Source of the DNA: Achromobacter pulmonis
GTDB taxonomy: Bacteria > Pseudomonadota > Gammaproteobacteria > Burkholderiales > Burkholderiaceae_B
Length of the DNA: 64,000 nucleotides
Assembly (NCBI RefSeq): GCF_902859765.1
Contig: NZ_CADIJV010000004.1
Location: 62,001 to 126,000 of the forward strand
Reading direction: 5' to 3'
Of the stretch, positions 35,425 to 44,650 are shown piece by piece. The notes under the pieces were generated by a model that worked only from the letters and a program-made list of their open reading frames with translations, had not been told where the DNA came from and searched no databases. Made by a program: the position numbers and the translations under genes. Every line of letters begins with the position of its first letter. Position 1 is the first letter of the stretch.

Positions 35425-37641
35425 TCAATACTGCGCGCGCAGCGTCAGCATGACGTTGCGGGGCGCGCCATACCAGCCCTGGCTGTAGAAGCCGATCTGG
35501 TCGTAGTACTTGCGATCGAACACGTTGTTCAGGTTGAGGGTGGCCGACACCTGCTTGCTGAAATCGAAGCGCGCCATCAGGTTGACCAGCGCGTAGCTGC
35601 CTTGCTCGACATCCACGTTGCCGCGCGGGCTGGACGCGGACTGGTACATGCGGCTCTGCCAGTCGACCCCGCCGCCCACGGTCAGGCGATGCAGGTCGCC
35701 GGGCAGCCGGTAGGTGGTGTAGACCTTGAACAGGCTGCGCGGGTGGTTGGTGTTGATCGGCTTGCCGTCGGCGTCCTTGGCGGTGAAGTGGGTGTAGCTG
35801 GCGCCGATGTTCCAGCCCGGCGTGAGTTGGCCGCTGGTCTCCAGCTCGAAGCCTTCCACCTTGGCGCCGGAGGCGGCGCGATAGGCCTGGGTGCTGGGCA
35901 TGCCGATAACCGATTCGCCGGGAATGGCCTGGGCCAGGTTGTTCTGGCGGGTCTGGTAGAGCGCCGCCGAGGCGTTCAGCAGGCCGTCCAGGTAGGCCGC
36001 CTTCAGGCCGATCTCATAGCTCTTGCCGTCGATCGGCGGCAGGATCGAGCCGCTGGGCGAGCGCGCATTCTGCGGCTGGAAGATCTCCGTGTAGCTGGCG
36101 TAGGCCGTGTAGGTGCTGTTGATGTCGTACAACAGGCCAGCGTAGGGCGTGAACTGGTCGTTGATCTTGTAGGCGCGCTTGCTGCCGAAGTAAGTCTGGT
36201 TGGTTTCCCAGTTGCTCCAGCGTCCGCCGATGATCAGATGCAACGGGTCGGCCAGCGAGAAACGGCCGACCGCGTAGGCGCCGGTCTGTTTGACACGCAG
36301 GTCGTCGGCGGGCGTCTTGTTGCCCGACCAGTTGGGTTCGGCGATGTGGTCCTGGCGCCAATCGAAGAAGCTGCCGATCGCCGGCTTGGCGCCCGTCATC
36401 GCGTACTGGCCGATGTTGCTGTGGTCGTTCACGCTCATCCAGCCCAGCGCCAGCTCGTGCTTGCGGCCCAGCAGCTGGAACGGACCCGACACGGTCAGGT
36501 GGATGTCGTCGCGCGAGCGGTCGCCATCATAGTTGTTGAACGAGCTGCTCATGCCGGTGCCGGTGACCTTGTCGGGGTAGCCGCCGCGAAACAGCTGCTT
36601 CATGCGATAGTCGCCATCGGTGTGGCTGTAGGCGGCGCGCACCTTCCAGTCATTGGCGAAGCGGTGCGTCAGGTCGACGAAGGTGGTGGTGGACTCGGTG
36701 TCCATGCGGGCCCAGCGGGTGTTGTTGGCCACCGAACGGTTGAAGTCGGTACGCGAACCGTCGCTGTAGAACAGTGGGAAGCCGCTGCCGAAGCCGTTGC
36801 TCTGGTTGCGCGAATACTCGACGCTGGCGGTCAGCACGGTGTCCGGCGTCAGGTCGGCGCTGACCACGCCGTAGAAGGTGCGTCTGCGCGAATCCAGGAA
36901 GGTCACGTAGTCGTCGCCCTGGCTGTAGGCCGCCACGAAGCGCGAGCGGATGCGTCCGTTCTCGGTGACCGGCACCGACAGGTCGAGGTCGCCGCCGACA
37001 TGGTCCCAACTGCCGGCGCTGGCGCTGCCGGACAAGGCGAATTCGCGCAGCGGCTTCTTGCGGATGAAGTTCACGGCCGCTGACGGATTGCCCGAGCCGG
37101 TCATCAGGCCGGTGGCGCCGCGCACGATCTCGACCCGGTCGTAGATGGCCGCGTCGATATCGGTGGCGCCGTAGTTCCATTGACCCAGGATGGGCGAGTT
37201 CAGGCCGTCGAACTGGAAGTTGTCGATGGAGAACCCACGCGACGAGAACGACAAGCGGTTGCTGTCGCTGCGCGTGACTGAAATGCCGGGCGCGCTGGCC
37301 AGGATCGCGCCGGTATCGCGCAGGCCCTGGTCCTCGATCTGCTGGCGCGTCACCACGCTGACCGATTGCGGCGTCTCGCGCGGCGACAGCGTCAGGCCGG
37401 TGGCCGTGCTCATGGCGTCGGTGGTATAGGAATGGGTGCCCTCCGTGGTGCCGGGGATGCCCGCGCCGCTGACAATGACGGCGGGCAACTGCGCCACATC
37501 GCCGTTATCGGTGGCGGCGGCGCTCTGGGCGCTGGCGTGCTGGTGGGTCAGGGCAGAGCAGAACAGGGCCGTCCGGATCGCGTAGACAAGGGGACGCACC
37601 CGGCGCGGACGGGCGGCGGGCGAGGGCATGACGGACAGCAT
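35425..37641 (-). CDS. fauA: TonB-dependent ferric alcaligin receptor FauA
   Basis: A 738-residue outer-membrane receptor of the FpvA/FhuE siderophore family. After a signal peptide (ending near HASA) come the plug (SVVTRQQIEDQGLRDTGAIL, EIVRGATGLMTGSGNPSAAVNFIRKKP) and a beta-barrel ending in FYSQGWYGAPRNVMLTLRAQY with a terminal aromatic. It takes ferric alcaligin into the periplasm with TonB energy. Position directly after alcS matches the known alc-fauA order in Bordetella. The start at 37641 has GGAG ten bases upstream; the preceding AT-rich stretch (37668-37692) may contain its own Fur-controlled promoter, but I could not define a good box. Confidence 0.93.
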   Translation of the reverse strand: MLSVMPSPAARPRRVRPLVYAIRTALFCSALTHQHASAQSAAATDNGDVAQLPAVIVSGAGIPGTTEGTHSYTTDAMSTATGLTLSPRETPQSVSVVTRQQIEDQGLRDTGAILASAPGISVTRSDSNRLSFSSRGFSIDNFQFDGLNSPILGQWNYGATDIDAAIYDRVEIVRGATGLMTGSGNPSAAVNFIRKKPLREFALSGSASAGSWDHVGGDLDLSVPVTENGRIRSRFVAAYSQGDDYVTFLDSRRRTFYGVVSADLTPDTVLTASVEYSRNQSNGFGSGFPLFYSDGSRTDFNRSVANNTRWARMDTESTTTFVDLTHRFANDWKVRAAYSHTDGDYRMKQLFRGGYPDKVTGTGMSSSFNNYDGDRSRDDIHLTVSGPFQLLGRKHELALGWMSVNDHSNIGQYAMTGAKPAIGSFFDWRQDHIAEPNWSGNKTPADDLRVKQTGAYAVGRFSLADPLHLIIGGRWSNWETNQTYFGSKRAYKINDQFTPYAGLLYDINSTYTAYASYTEIFQPQNARSPSGSILPPIDGKSYEIGLKAAYLDGLLNASAALYQTRQNNLAQAIPGESVIGMPSTQAYRAASGAKVEGFELETSGQLTPGWNIGASYTHFTAKDADGKPINTNHPRSLFKVYTTYRLPGDLHRLTVGGGVDWQSRMYQSASSPRGNVDVEQGSYALVNLMARFDFSKQVSATLNLNNVFDRKYYDQIGFYSQGWYGAPRNVMLTLRAQY

Positions 37642-37743
37642 GAGGGCAAGCTCCAGCAGAAAGATTTGGTAGAGAATTATTGATTTTTACCGTTGTGCTG
37701 ATGTATGCCGGACGATGCGATGCATATGGAGAATGCCGGCGGG

Positions 37744-38985
37744 CTACCCCAGGCCCGCCTCGGTCTTGGCCACGGGCGCCGCAAGGCGATGCAGCCACGC
37801 CCAGCCGATGGCGCTGGCCGCCACGCAGGCCAGCATGGCCGCCGCCAGCCGCAATGGTTGGCCGTAGACCCATGGCACGCCCCAGCCGCTGGCCACCGAG
37901 AACGTCAGCATCTGCATGAAGCCCAGCACCGACGCGGCGGTGCCCGACAGGTCCGGCACATGGCCCAGGATGCGCAGCGTCATGGCGGGCACACCCATGG
38001 CCAGGCCGCAGGTGAACAGGCCCGGCAGCAGTACCGCCCAAGGCAGGCGCGGCGCGTCGGCGGCGGCCATGTACAGCACATAGGCCAGGCAGCTGCCGCC
38101 CATCAGCAGATAGGACAGCAGCGTGATGCGCCCGTCCGACCAGCGGCCGGCCTTGCGCGCCGCCAGCAGCGCGCCGGCCATGGCGCCAGCCACCAGGGGC
38201 ACGAACAGATAGGCGAAATCGGTTTCCGGCAGGCCCAGCACGTTGCTGATGAAGTCGGGCGCCGCCCCGATCAGGAATCCCTGGGCGGCGAACAGCAGAC
38301 TGAACGCCGCGCCCAGCGCGACATAGCGGCGGGTGCCCAGCACGCGCGCATAGTTGCCGCCCAGCGTGCGCCAGGCCAGCGGCTGGCGCCGTTCGGGCGG
38401 CAGCGTGTCGGGCAGGCGCCGCGCGCACAGCAACCAGGCGGCACCGGCCAGCGCGGTCAGCAGCACGAACACCGCGCGCCAGCCTTGGTGCGCGGCCAGG
38501 TAGCCGCCCACGATCGGCGCCAGCGCCGGCGACAGGTTGAACACCAGGATCAGGTAGGACATGGCGCGGCGCGCCACGGCGCCGTCGTAGCAGTCGCGGA
38601 TGATGGCCTGGCCGACCACGATGCCGGCGCCGGCCGACAGGCCCTGCACCGCGCGTCCGGCCAGCAGCCAGCCGAAGCTGGGCGCCAGGGCGGCCATCAG
38701 GGTGCCGCACACGTATACCCCCAGCGCCGTCAGCACCACGCGGCGGCGCCCCAGCGAGTCCGAGAGCGTGCCGTGCAGCAGCAGCATCGACGCATAGCAG
38801 GCCATGTAGACGCCCAACGTCAGTTGCACGGTCTCTTGCGGCACGGCGAATTCCCGGCCCAGCGCGCCGAATGCGGGCAGGTAGGCGTCGATGGTGGCGG
38901 GAGCGACACAGGACAGCAGGCCCAGCATCAGCACCATGACGGGAAAGGAAGGCAGGGGTTCGCGGCGAGACACAACGGCATCCAT
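37744..38985 (-). CDS. alcS: alcaligin exporter AlcS (MFS, Bcr/CflA type)
   Basis: A 413-residue 12-helix MFS drug-efflux-like protein: YLPAFGALGREFAVPQETVQLTLGVYMACYASM near the N terminus, GTLSDSLGRRRVVLTALGVY in loop 2-3, and VQGLSAGAGIVVGQAIIRDCY, typical of the Bcr/CflA branch. In Bordetella AlcS exports alcaligin and affects its intracellular inducer level. I chose the ATG at 38985, with GGGAGG eight bases upstream, over an ATG at 39021. Confidence 0.92.
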   Translation of the reverse strand: MDAVVSRREPLPSFPVMVLMLGLLSCVAPATIDAYLPAFGALGREFAVPQETVQLTLGVYMACYASMLLLHGTLSDSLGRRRVVLTALGVYVCGTLMAALAPSFGWLLAGRAVQGLSAGAGIVVGQAIIRDCYDGAVARRAMSYLILVFNLSPALAPIVGGYLAAHQGWRAVFVLLTALAGAAWLLCARRLPDTLPPERRQPLAWRTLGGNYARVLGTRRYVALGAAFSLLFAAQGFLIGAAPDFISNVLGLPETDFAYLFVPLVAGAMAGALLAARKAGRWSDGRITLLSYLLMGGSCLAYVLYMAAADAPRLPWAVLLPGLFTCGLAMGVPAMTLRILGHVPDLSGTAASVLGFMQMLTFSVASGWGVPWVYGQPLRLAAAMLACVAASAIGWAWLHRLAAPVAKTEAGLG

Positions 38986-39104
38986 GGCGGGAGCCTCCCG
39001 GGCTGGGAGGCGCTGCCGCATGGTCGCCTGTGATGGCAGGTTGCAGGAATGGAGAATGCCGCAAGACCAATGGGCGCCGCCGTAAGCCGTGCACGGCGGG
39101 GCGC

Positions 39105-40079
39105 TCAGTTCAGTTCGCTGGGCGCGATGCCGTAGCGTTCGCGGAACGCCGTGGCGAAGTTGGTGGCGTGGCGGTAGCCGACGAAATGCGCCGCCTGCTG
39201 CACGCTGCAGCCCTGGGCCAGTTGCTCGCGCGCCACCTCCAGGCGGCGCTCGCGCAGCCAGCTGAAGACCGAGCGCTGGTAGGCGGCCTGGAACTTGGCG
39301 CGCAGCGTGCTGGGGCTCATGCAGGCCAGCCGCGCCAGCTCGTCCAGGGTGTGTTCCTCGCCGGGCGCGTGATACAGGCGTTCGCGCACCCGTTCCAACA
39401 GCTGGCGGTCGCGTTCGGAAACGGTGGTGTCGGCCGGCGTGCGCTGCGCCAGCGCCGCCAACGCATGGGCCAGCAGTTGCAGGCCCACGCCCTCGCGCAA
39501 CATGGCCTGCAGCGGGCCGTCCCAGCTGCAATCGAGCAGGTGTTCGATGGCCTGCAGCAAATGGCCCTGCGCCTGCCAGCGGCGCAACCGCAGCGACGGC
39601 GAACGCAACGCCTTCCAGATCATCTCGCTGGTCTGGTCGTCGCCCGCGCCGTCCGGATCGGACAGCGACAGGTTGACGCTGCGCAGGCGCTGGCCGGGCG
39701 CGTGGATGCCGGTCATGGCGACGGTGTCGCCGTACAGCGCGCTGACGCCGCTATGCGCGGCCAGCCTGACGTCGTCGTGGCGGTCGATGCGGGTCTGGGC
39801 ATGGCCCTGCAACATGACGATGGCGGAAAAGCGCGGCGACATCATGGAGGTGGCTTCGTAGTGCTGGTGCACGCGCACGTCGGACAGCACCAGTGTCAGG
39901 CCAGGTCGGATCGCGTGGGTCTCGACCCGGCCTTCGGCGATGCAGAGGGTTTCCGGGTCGCTGCGCTGGGCGCCGTTCAACTGCGGCAGGCGGTAGCGGA
40001 AACCGCTCTGGCTGCCCATGCGGTTGAAGTCGGCGACGGTGAATTGGGCGGGGGAGGGTACTGGGTTCAAGATCGTCAC
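39105..40079 (-). CDS. alcR: AraC-type alcaligin regulator AlcR
   Basis: A 324-residue AraC-family activator. The C-terminal ~100 residues hold two helix-turn-helix motifs (LDELARLACMSPSTLRAKFQ; QQAAHFVGYRHATNFATAFRERYGIAP). The N-terminal domain should sense alcaligin, as AlcR does in Bordetella, where it activates alcABCDERS and fauA when the siderophore is present. The start is probably the GTG at 40079; no strong ribosome site is seen. A Fur-like box lies 52-70 bp upstream. Confidence 0.92.
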   Translation of the reverse strand: MTILNPVPSPAQFTVADFNRMGSQSGFRYRLPQLNGAQRSDPETLCIAEGRVETHAIRPGLTLVLSDVRVHQHYEATSMMSPRFSAIVMLQGHAQTRIDRHDDVRLAAHSGVSALYGDTVAMTGIHAPGQRLRSVNLSLSDPDGAGDDQTSEMIWKALRSPSLRLRRWQAQGHLLQAIEHLLDCSWDGPLQAMLREGVGLQLLAHALAALAQRTPADTTVSERDRQLLERVRERLYHAPGEEHTLDELARLACMSPSTLRAKFQAAYQRSVFSWLRERRLEVAREQLAQGCSVQQAAHFVGYRHATNFATAFRERYGIAPSELN

Positions 40080-40130
40080 TCGCGTTACGGGATGAGCCCC
40101 TACGGCGGCCGTTCATGCGCCGCTCAATGT

Positions 40131-40149
40131 GAGAATGAGAATAACATAT
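40131..40149 (-). promoter_or_regulatory. Fur-box-like site upstream of alcR
   Basis: GAGAATGAGAATAACATAT (minus strand: TTATTCTCATTCTC) matches 11 of 19 consensus positions. It lies in the 147-bp gap between alcE and alcR, consistent with an additional iron-controlled promoter for alcR besides read-through from alcA. Confidence 0.5.
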
Positions 40150-40226
40150 GTTCGCATTGTTGCGGTTGTTTTCATCACTCCGGCACCCTATTGGCGGCGC
40201 CGTCCCCGCGCCGCGCCGCCGTTATT

Positions 40227-41393
40227 TCAAGGCGCCGCGCAGTCGCCCAGGTCATCGCCCATGATGTCGCGGTACCACTCGTGGAAATGCTGCATGCCGT
40301 CTTCCATTGGCGACTGGTACGGGCCGCTTTCGGAGGTGCCGCGGCGCAGCAGCGCCAGCCGGCCGGCATCCATGCGTTCGCCGATCTCGTCGTCTTCGAC
40401 CGCGGTCTCCATGTAGGCCGCGCGCTGCGCCTGGACGAACTCGCGTTCGAACAAGGCGATCTCCTCGGGGTAGTAGAACTCGGCGATGTTGATGGTCTCC
40501 TGCGGGCTCTTGGGGTAGAGCGTGGACAGCACCAGCACGTGCGGGTAGAGCTCGATCATATGAGTGGGGAAGTAGGTTACCCAGATCGCGCCGAATTCGG
40601 GCGCCGAGCCATCGCGATAGCGCATCAGCGTGTCGTGCCAGTCGCGGTAGACGTCGGAGCCGGGCTTTTCCAGTGAATCGTGCACGCCCACGCGCTGCAG
40701 GCTGTGCCGGCGGCCGAATTCCCAGCTCAGGTCGTCGCAGGTGACGAAGCGGCCCAGTCCGGGATGGAACGGGCCGACGTGATAGTCCTCCAGGTAGACC
40801 TCGATGAAGGTTTTCCAGTTGTAGTTGCACTGGTGCACCTCGACGTGGTCGAGCACGTAGTCGGAGAAGTCGAACTCCGGCCGCGCGAACAAATGGCCCA
40901 GGTCGGCGCGCGGGTCGCGCGGGCCTTCGAACAGCAGGCCATGGCAGTTGTGCAGCGGGAAGCGTGGCAGGTTCAGGCACGGCGTGCTGGGAAACTGCGG
41001 CGCGCCCAGGATCTGGCCGCGGTTGTCGTAGGTCCAGCGGTGCAAGGGGCAGACGATGTTGCCGCCGCTGGCGGACAGATTGCCGGCGGGGTTGCCGGGG
41101 CCGGTGACCGCGCCGGTCTCGCCGCCCAGGATCAGCGCCTGCCGGTGGCGGCACACGTTCGAGACCAACTCGACGCCATGGGCGTTGCGCACCAGCACAC
41201 GGCCGCCGTCCTCGTGCGGCAGGCGGCGCCAGTCGCCCGGCTCGGGCACGCCTTTCTCGTGGCCCACGTACAGGGCCGATTGTTTGAATATCCGTTCCTG
41301 TTCGCGGGCGAACAGGGCTTGGTCGAAATAGGCCCGAACGTGCAGCGGGCTCAAGGCCTCGCGCACATGCTCAAGGCGGCCAATGTCCGTCAT
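40227..41393 (-). CDS. alcE: Rieske-type aromatic-ring-hydroxylase-like protein AlcE
   Basis: A 388-residue Rieske oxygenase large-subunit homologue. The 2Fe-2S site is visible as CRH (NVCRHRQALI) and CPLH (NIVCPLHRWTYDN), then a non-haem iron domain with EVYLEDYHVGPFHPG. Alcaligin contains a hydroxylated carbon in its putrescine unit, so a C-hydroxylation role is plausible; that is inference. In Bordetella alcE is part of the alc operon. It starts 39 bp after the alcD stop. Confidence 0.93.
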   Translation of the reverse strand: MTDIGRLEHVREALSPLHVRAYFDQALFAREQERIFKQSALYVGHEKGVPEPGDWRRLPHEDGGRVLVRNAHGVELVSNVCRHRQALILGGETGAVTGPGNPAGNLSASGGNIVCPLHRWTYDNRGQILGAPQFPSTPCLNLPRFPLHNCHGLLFEGPRDPRADLGHLFARPEFDFSDYVLDHVEVHQCNYNWKTFIEVYLEDYHVGPFHPGLGRFVTCDDLSWEFGRRHSLQRVGVHDSLEKPGSDVYRDWHDTLMRYRDGSAPEFGAIWVTYFPTHMIELYPHVLVLSTLYPKSPQETINIAEFYYPEEIALFEREFVQAQRAAYMETAVEDDEIGERMDAGRLALLRRGTSESGPYQSPMEDGMQHFHEWYRDIMGDDLGDCAAP

Positions 41394-41432
41394 TTCCGAC
41401 TCCTTGTGCCATCCCGCAAGGCCCGGCCGCCC

Positions 41433-42182
41433 TCAGGCGGTCACGGCGTGCTCGGCGTCGATCCGGGCCATGCGTTCGGCAAGATCCAATTTGGGGCAGG
41501 TGCTGCAGTAATCGCCGTCGCGCCTGCGGAAGTAGTGGCAGCAGACCTGCCGGTCCACCGCGATGGCCGGCTGGTCGGCGCGCTGCCAGGTCAGGTAGCC
41601 GCTGCGCCCGCGCAGGCCGAGCAGCGCCATCCATTCGACGGCCTGCCGCTGAGCCCAGTCGTTGGCGGCGGCGCCGTCATCGCGGCGCGCCGCCAGCAAG
41701 GCATACAGCACGCAGTCGGCCTGCATGCTCTCGGCGGCGCGCGGGCTGACCCGCAGCACCTGGGTCAGCTCGCGGTAGAAGGTGGCGCAGACATTGCGCA
41801 GTTGCGCGGCGGCGGCCTGCATGCGCCGGCCCAGGCAGGCGCGCAGGGGGTCATGGCGCTCCAGCGTGTAGCCGATGATGAAGCCGTCATCCGGCACCGG
41901 CTGGTGCATGCGCGACAGGTCGGGCAGGATCGGGCTGCGATGCACGGCGATCACGCTCAGGTAGACCGGCTGCCAGATCAGCAGGCCCCAGCAGCGCAAA
42001 GCCAGGTAATGCGGCCCGGCTTCCGGATAGCGCTGGCCCCAGAGATCGCGCAGCCGCGCGATGCTCTGAGCGTTGTCGGCGCCCGGGCGGACGCCCGGGC
42101 CGGCCGGCGTCGCGACCTGGCCCGACAGCCCCGGCACCAGGCGGCCGGTCAGGTCCAGCAGATCGTCCAGGTCCCGATTCAC
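41433..42182 (-). CDS. alcD: FhuF-like ferric iron reductase protein AlcD
   Basis: A 249-residue protein whose C terminus carries the FhuF/siderophore-reductase 2Fe-2S motif CC-x10-C-xx-C (CCHYFRRRDGDYCSTC), where the cluster binds. Relatives reduce ferric siderophores in the cytoplasm to release iron. The GTG at 42182 overlaps the alcC stop (GTGA). Matches the fourth gene of the Bordetella alc operon. Whether it works in biosynthesis or iron release is not settled by sequence. Confidence 0.9.
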   Translation of the reverse strand: MNRDLDDLLDLTGRLVPGLSGQVATPAGPGVRPGADNAQSIARLRDLWGQRYPEAGPHYLALRCWGLLIWQPVYLSVIAVHRSPILPDLSRMHQPVPDDGFIIGYTLERHDPLRACLGRRMQAAAAQLRNVCATFYRELTQVLRVSPRAAESMQADCVLYALLAARRDDGAAANDWAQRQAVEWMALLGLRGRSGYLTWQRADQPAIAVDRQVCCHYFRRRDGDYCSTCPKLDLAERMARIDAEHAVTA

Positions 42183-44032
42183 GCAAGCGCCCGCGCAGTG
42201 TCGGCCTGGCCCTGGCCCAGCCACTCCGGGCGGTAGCGGGCGATGGGGTTGACCAGATTGGGCGCCATCTGGAAGCTGCCGATGGGATCGGCCAGGTTGA
42301 CCATCTGCAGGTTGTTGGCCAATTGCAGGCGGTTCAGGCACGAATGGATCATCTCGGGCGCGAACAGGTCGTACTGGCGGTACTTTTCCAGGCGCTCGGG
42401 GTGGGCGCGCAGGTAGGCATCGATGCGGCCGGCCACCAGTTGCCAGAAGGCATCCTCCCGCATCACGTCGTTATCGACCAGCACTTGCGCCAGGTGGCGG
42501 AAGTAGCCTTCGAACACATCGACGAAGATGGTCAGCAGCTTGTACTCCTCGGGCACGTCGGCGGCCAGGCGGCGGGCATTCTCGGGCAGCACGGCGTTGG
42601 GGTTGAGGATCGACGATTCTTCGGCGATGTCCTTCATGAAGGCGCGCACCGGCACGTGATCCTCGACCACCAGGATGACGTTCTCGCCGTGCGGCATGAA
42701 CACCAGGTCGTGGGCGTAGAAGCAGTGCACCAGCGGCGTGAGGTAGGCGTCGACGTAGCGTTCGAGCCACGCGGCCGCGTCCAGCCCCGAGGCGCGGATC
42801 AGTTCCGGCAGCAGCGCGCGGCCCTGCGGATCAACGTGCAGCAGCGCCGCCATGGTCATCAGGCGCTGGTTGGCGCCGATCAGCGCGGTCGGGTTTTCGC
42901 GCCACAGCGCCGAGAACATCTTCTTGTAGGGGGTGTCGACCGAGATCGCCGCTTCGTAGTAGTAGTTGCGGAATCCCAGCGAGGCCGCTTCGCGCAGGAT
43001 GGTGAAGCCGTTCTGGCGCAGCCACGGGTCGGCCGAGATCAGCCCGTGCAGGTATTCGTTGATGGCCGGCGTGCCGGACATGTAGTACGGCGACAGGCCG
43101 CGCATGAAGCCCATGTTCAGGATCGACAGCGAGGTCTTCACATAGTGCTTGCCGGGCTGGCTGATGTTGTAGAAGGTGCGGATCGACTGCTGCGCCAGGT
43201 ACTCGTCATCGCCATAGCCCAGGCACACGATCTTGCGCGTGGCCACATAGGGCGCGAACGCCAGCGACAGCTTGTTGAACCACTGCCACGGATGCGAGGG
43301 CATGAAGTAATAATCGGCCGGATCCAGTCCCTGGTCGCGCAGGGTCCGGGCGTGGCGCTCGACGGTGTCGGCGCCCAGTTCGTCGCGCAGCAGGCTGTCG
43401 TAGTCCATGCTGGACAGGCAGGCAAAATGGGCGTTGTCCTTGTGCACCGCCAGCCACATCACGCGGATCGGGCTGGCGCATTCGGGCGCATAGACGTGGT
43501 AGTCCTCGGCGTCAAAGCCCAGCCGGCCATTGTTGGCGACGAAGCTGGGATGGCCTTCGATCATCGCGGTTTCGATGGCCTGGTAGTCGGCCAGCGCCAG
43601 CTCGGCGGCAGTCGGCGCGGCGCGGGTGTGCTTGTAGGCGCTGCCGTGCAGCGTGCTGGTGATTTCGTCCAGGTAGATCGGCAGGCGGTCCTCGGGCATG
43701 CCGAGCTTGTCGCGGATCTCGATGACGAACTGCAGCGCGTCCAGCGGCGCGGGCGTGCCGGCCATGGTCTTGCTGATGGATTCGGGCGGGATGCGCCAGT
43801 GGCGCATGGCCATCAACTGCGCATCGAACTGGTATTCGGCGTGGCCGTCGGCCAGCACCAGGCGGTAGCGGTCAAACCCGGACGCCTCGGCGGGGCCGAG
43901 CCGTTCGGGTTCGAGCAACCATTCGTGGGCATATTCCGAGATGGCCTTCTTCACCAGCAGGCGGTTCACTTTGTCCCAGACCTCGGGGGCGAGGTGGCTG
44001 GCGATCCGGGCGGGATGGGGGTGGGTGCTCAT
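42179..44032 (-). CDS. alcC: NRPS-independent siderophore synthetase AlcC
   Basis: A 617-residue IucA/IucC-family synthetase. It adenylates the succinyl carboxylate of N-hydroxy-N-succinyl-putrescine-type precursors and joins and closes two units into the macrocycle alcaligin. Visible: HPSFVANNGRLGF, SHPWQWFNKLSLAF, KTSLSILNMGFMRGLSPYYM (ATP-binding region), CFYAHDLVFMPHGENVILV and the FhuF-like C-terminal RLQLANN segment. The ATG at 44032 overlaps the alcB stop by four bases. Confidence 0.95.
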   Translation of the reverse strand: MSTHPHPARIASHLAPEVWDKVNRLLVKKAISEYAHEWLLEPERLGPAEASGFDRYRLVLADGHAEYQFDAQLMAMRHWRIPPESISKTMAGTPAPLDALQFVIEIRDKLGMPEDRLPIYLDEITSTLHGSAYKHTRAAPTAAELALADYQAIETAMIEGHPSFVANNGRLGFDAEDYHVYAPECASPIRVMWLAVHKDNAHFACLSSMDYDSLLRDELGADTVERHARTLRDQGLDPADYYFMPSHPWQWFNKLSLAFAPYVATRKIVCLGYGDDEYLAQQSIRTFYNISQPGKHYVKTSLSILNMGFMRGLSPYYMSGTPAINEYLHGLISADPWLRQNGFTILREAASLGFRNYYYEAAISVDTPYKKMFSALWRENPTALIGANQRLMTMAALLHVDPQGRALLPELIRASGLDAAAWLERYVDAYLTPLVHCFYAHDLVFMPHGENVILVVEDHVPVRAFMKDIAEESSILNPNAVLPENARRLAADVPEEYKLLTIFVDVFEGYFRHLAQVLVDNDVMREDAFWQLVAGRIDAYLRAHPERLEKYRQYDLFAPEMIHSCLNRLQLANNLQMVNLADPIGSFQMAPNLVNPIARYRPEWLGQGQADTARALA

Positions 44033-44634
44033 ACGGATGACTCCTGGGGTTGGGCCTGTTCGAATTGCTGCCGGGTGCAAAAGGCGATGCTGGCGGTCTT
44101 CTCGCGAAAACGCGCCTGGCCGGCGTAGACAAAACCCATGGCCAGGTTGAGCGCATGGATCTTGCTGTTGTTGCTGTCGGGTTCCACCACCACGCGCCGG
44201 GCCTGCAGGCGGTCGAACATGAAGCGCATGACGAAGGCCAGCACGTGGCGGCTGAAATTCGGGATGCGGACCCGCGGCGGGCCGATGAAGATATGCATGC
44301 CCAGGTCGCCGGGCTGCACCGGGTAGTGCTCGCCGACCTGGTCGTGGGCCGGGTCGTAGCATTCCACCAGGAAGGCCGGGCGGCCGTCGTGGCTGCCGAG
44401 CCAGGCGCCGGCGTGGCCGCTGTCGATCAGGGCCTCGTAGAAGTCGCGCACTTGCGCTTCGGTGAAGGTCTGCATCGACCAGAAGCGGGCGTAGTCCATC
44501 GCGAACCACTGGCGCAGCAGGGCGGCATCGCTGGCCGGATCGAGCGGGCGCAGCGCCAGGCCCGCGCCTTCGTCGTAATGGCTGCGCGCCTGGCGGTCAA
44601 TCTCGCCCAGGAAGGTGGCGGTCATGGTGATCAT
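44029..44634 (-). CDS. alcB: siderophore acyltransferase AlcB (GNAT type)
   Basis: A 201-residue GNAT-fold acyltransferase related to IucB, expected to add the succinyl group to hydroxy-putrescine. Conserved segments are MDYARFWSMQTFTEAQVRDFY, MHIFIGPPRVRIPNFSRHVL, and RVVVEPDSNNSKIHALNLAMGF at the acyl-CoA site. The ATG at 44634 has GGAGAG seven bases upstream; the frame is open farther upstream into alcA but that extension is not family-like. It starts 16 bp after the reconstructed alcA stop. Confidence 0.92.
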   Translation of the reverse strand: MITMTATFLGEIDRQARSHYDEGAGLALRPLDPASDAALLRQWFAMDYARFWSMQTFTEAQVRDFYEALIDSGHAGAWLGSHDGRPAFLVECYDPAHDQVGEHYPVQPGDLGMHIFIGPPRVRIPNFSRHVLAFVMRFMFDRLQARRVVVEPDSNNSKIHALNLAMGFVYAGQARFREKTASIAFCTRQQFEQAQPQESSV

Positions 44635-44650
44635 GGCGGGCTCTCCGGGG

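Noticed and set aside
33997-37083. A 1028-codon open frame on the plus strand across fauA and the siderophore binding-protein and permease genes
   Set aside because: It is antisense to clearly recognised genes, has no domain-like motifs and reflects the lack of stops in GC-rich antisense frames.
37642-37743. Possible Fur box in the AT-rich stretch before fauA
   Set aside because: The best 19-mer matches only about 8 positions of the consensus, too weak to annotate.
39074-39105. GC-rich hairpin (CCGCCGT / ACGGCGG) between alcR and alcS as a terminator
   Set aside because: No U tract on the minus strand, and alcS is expected to be transcribed through it; kept only as a note.
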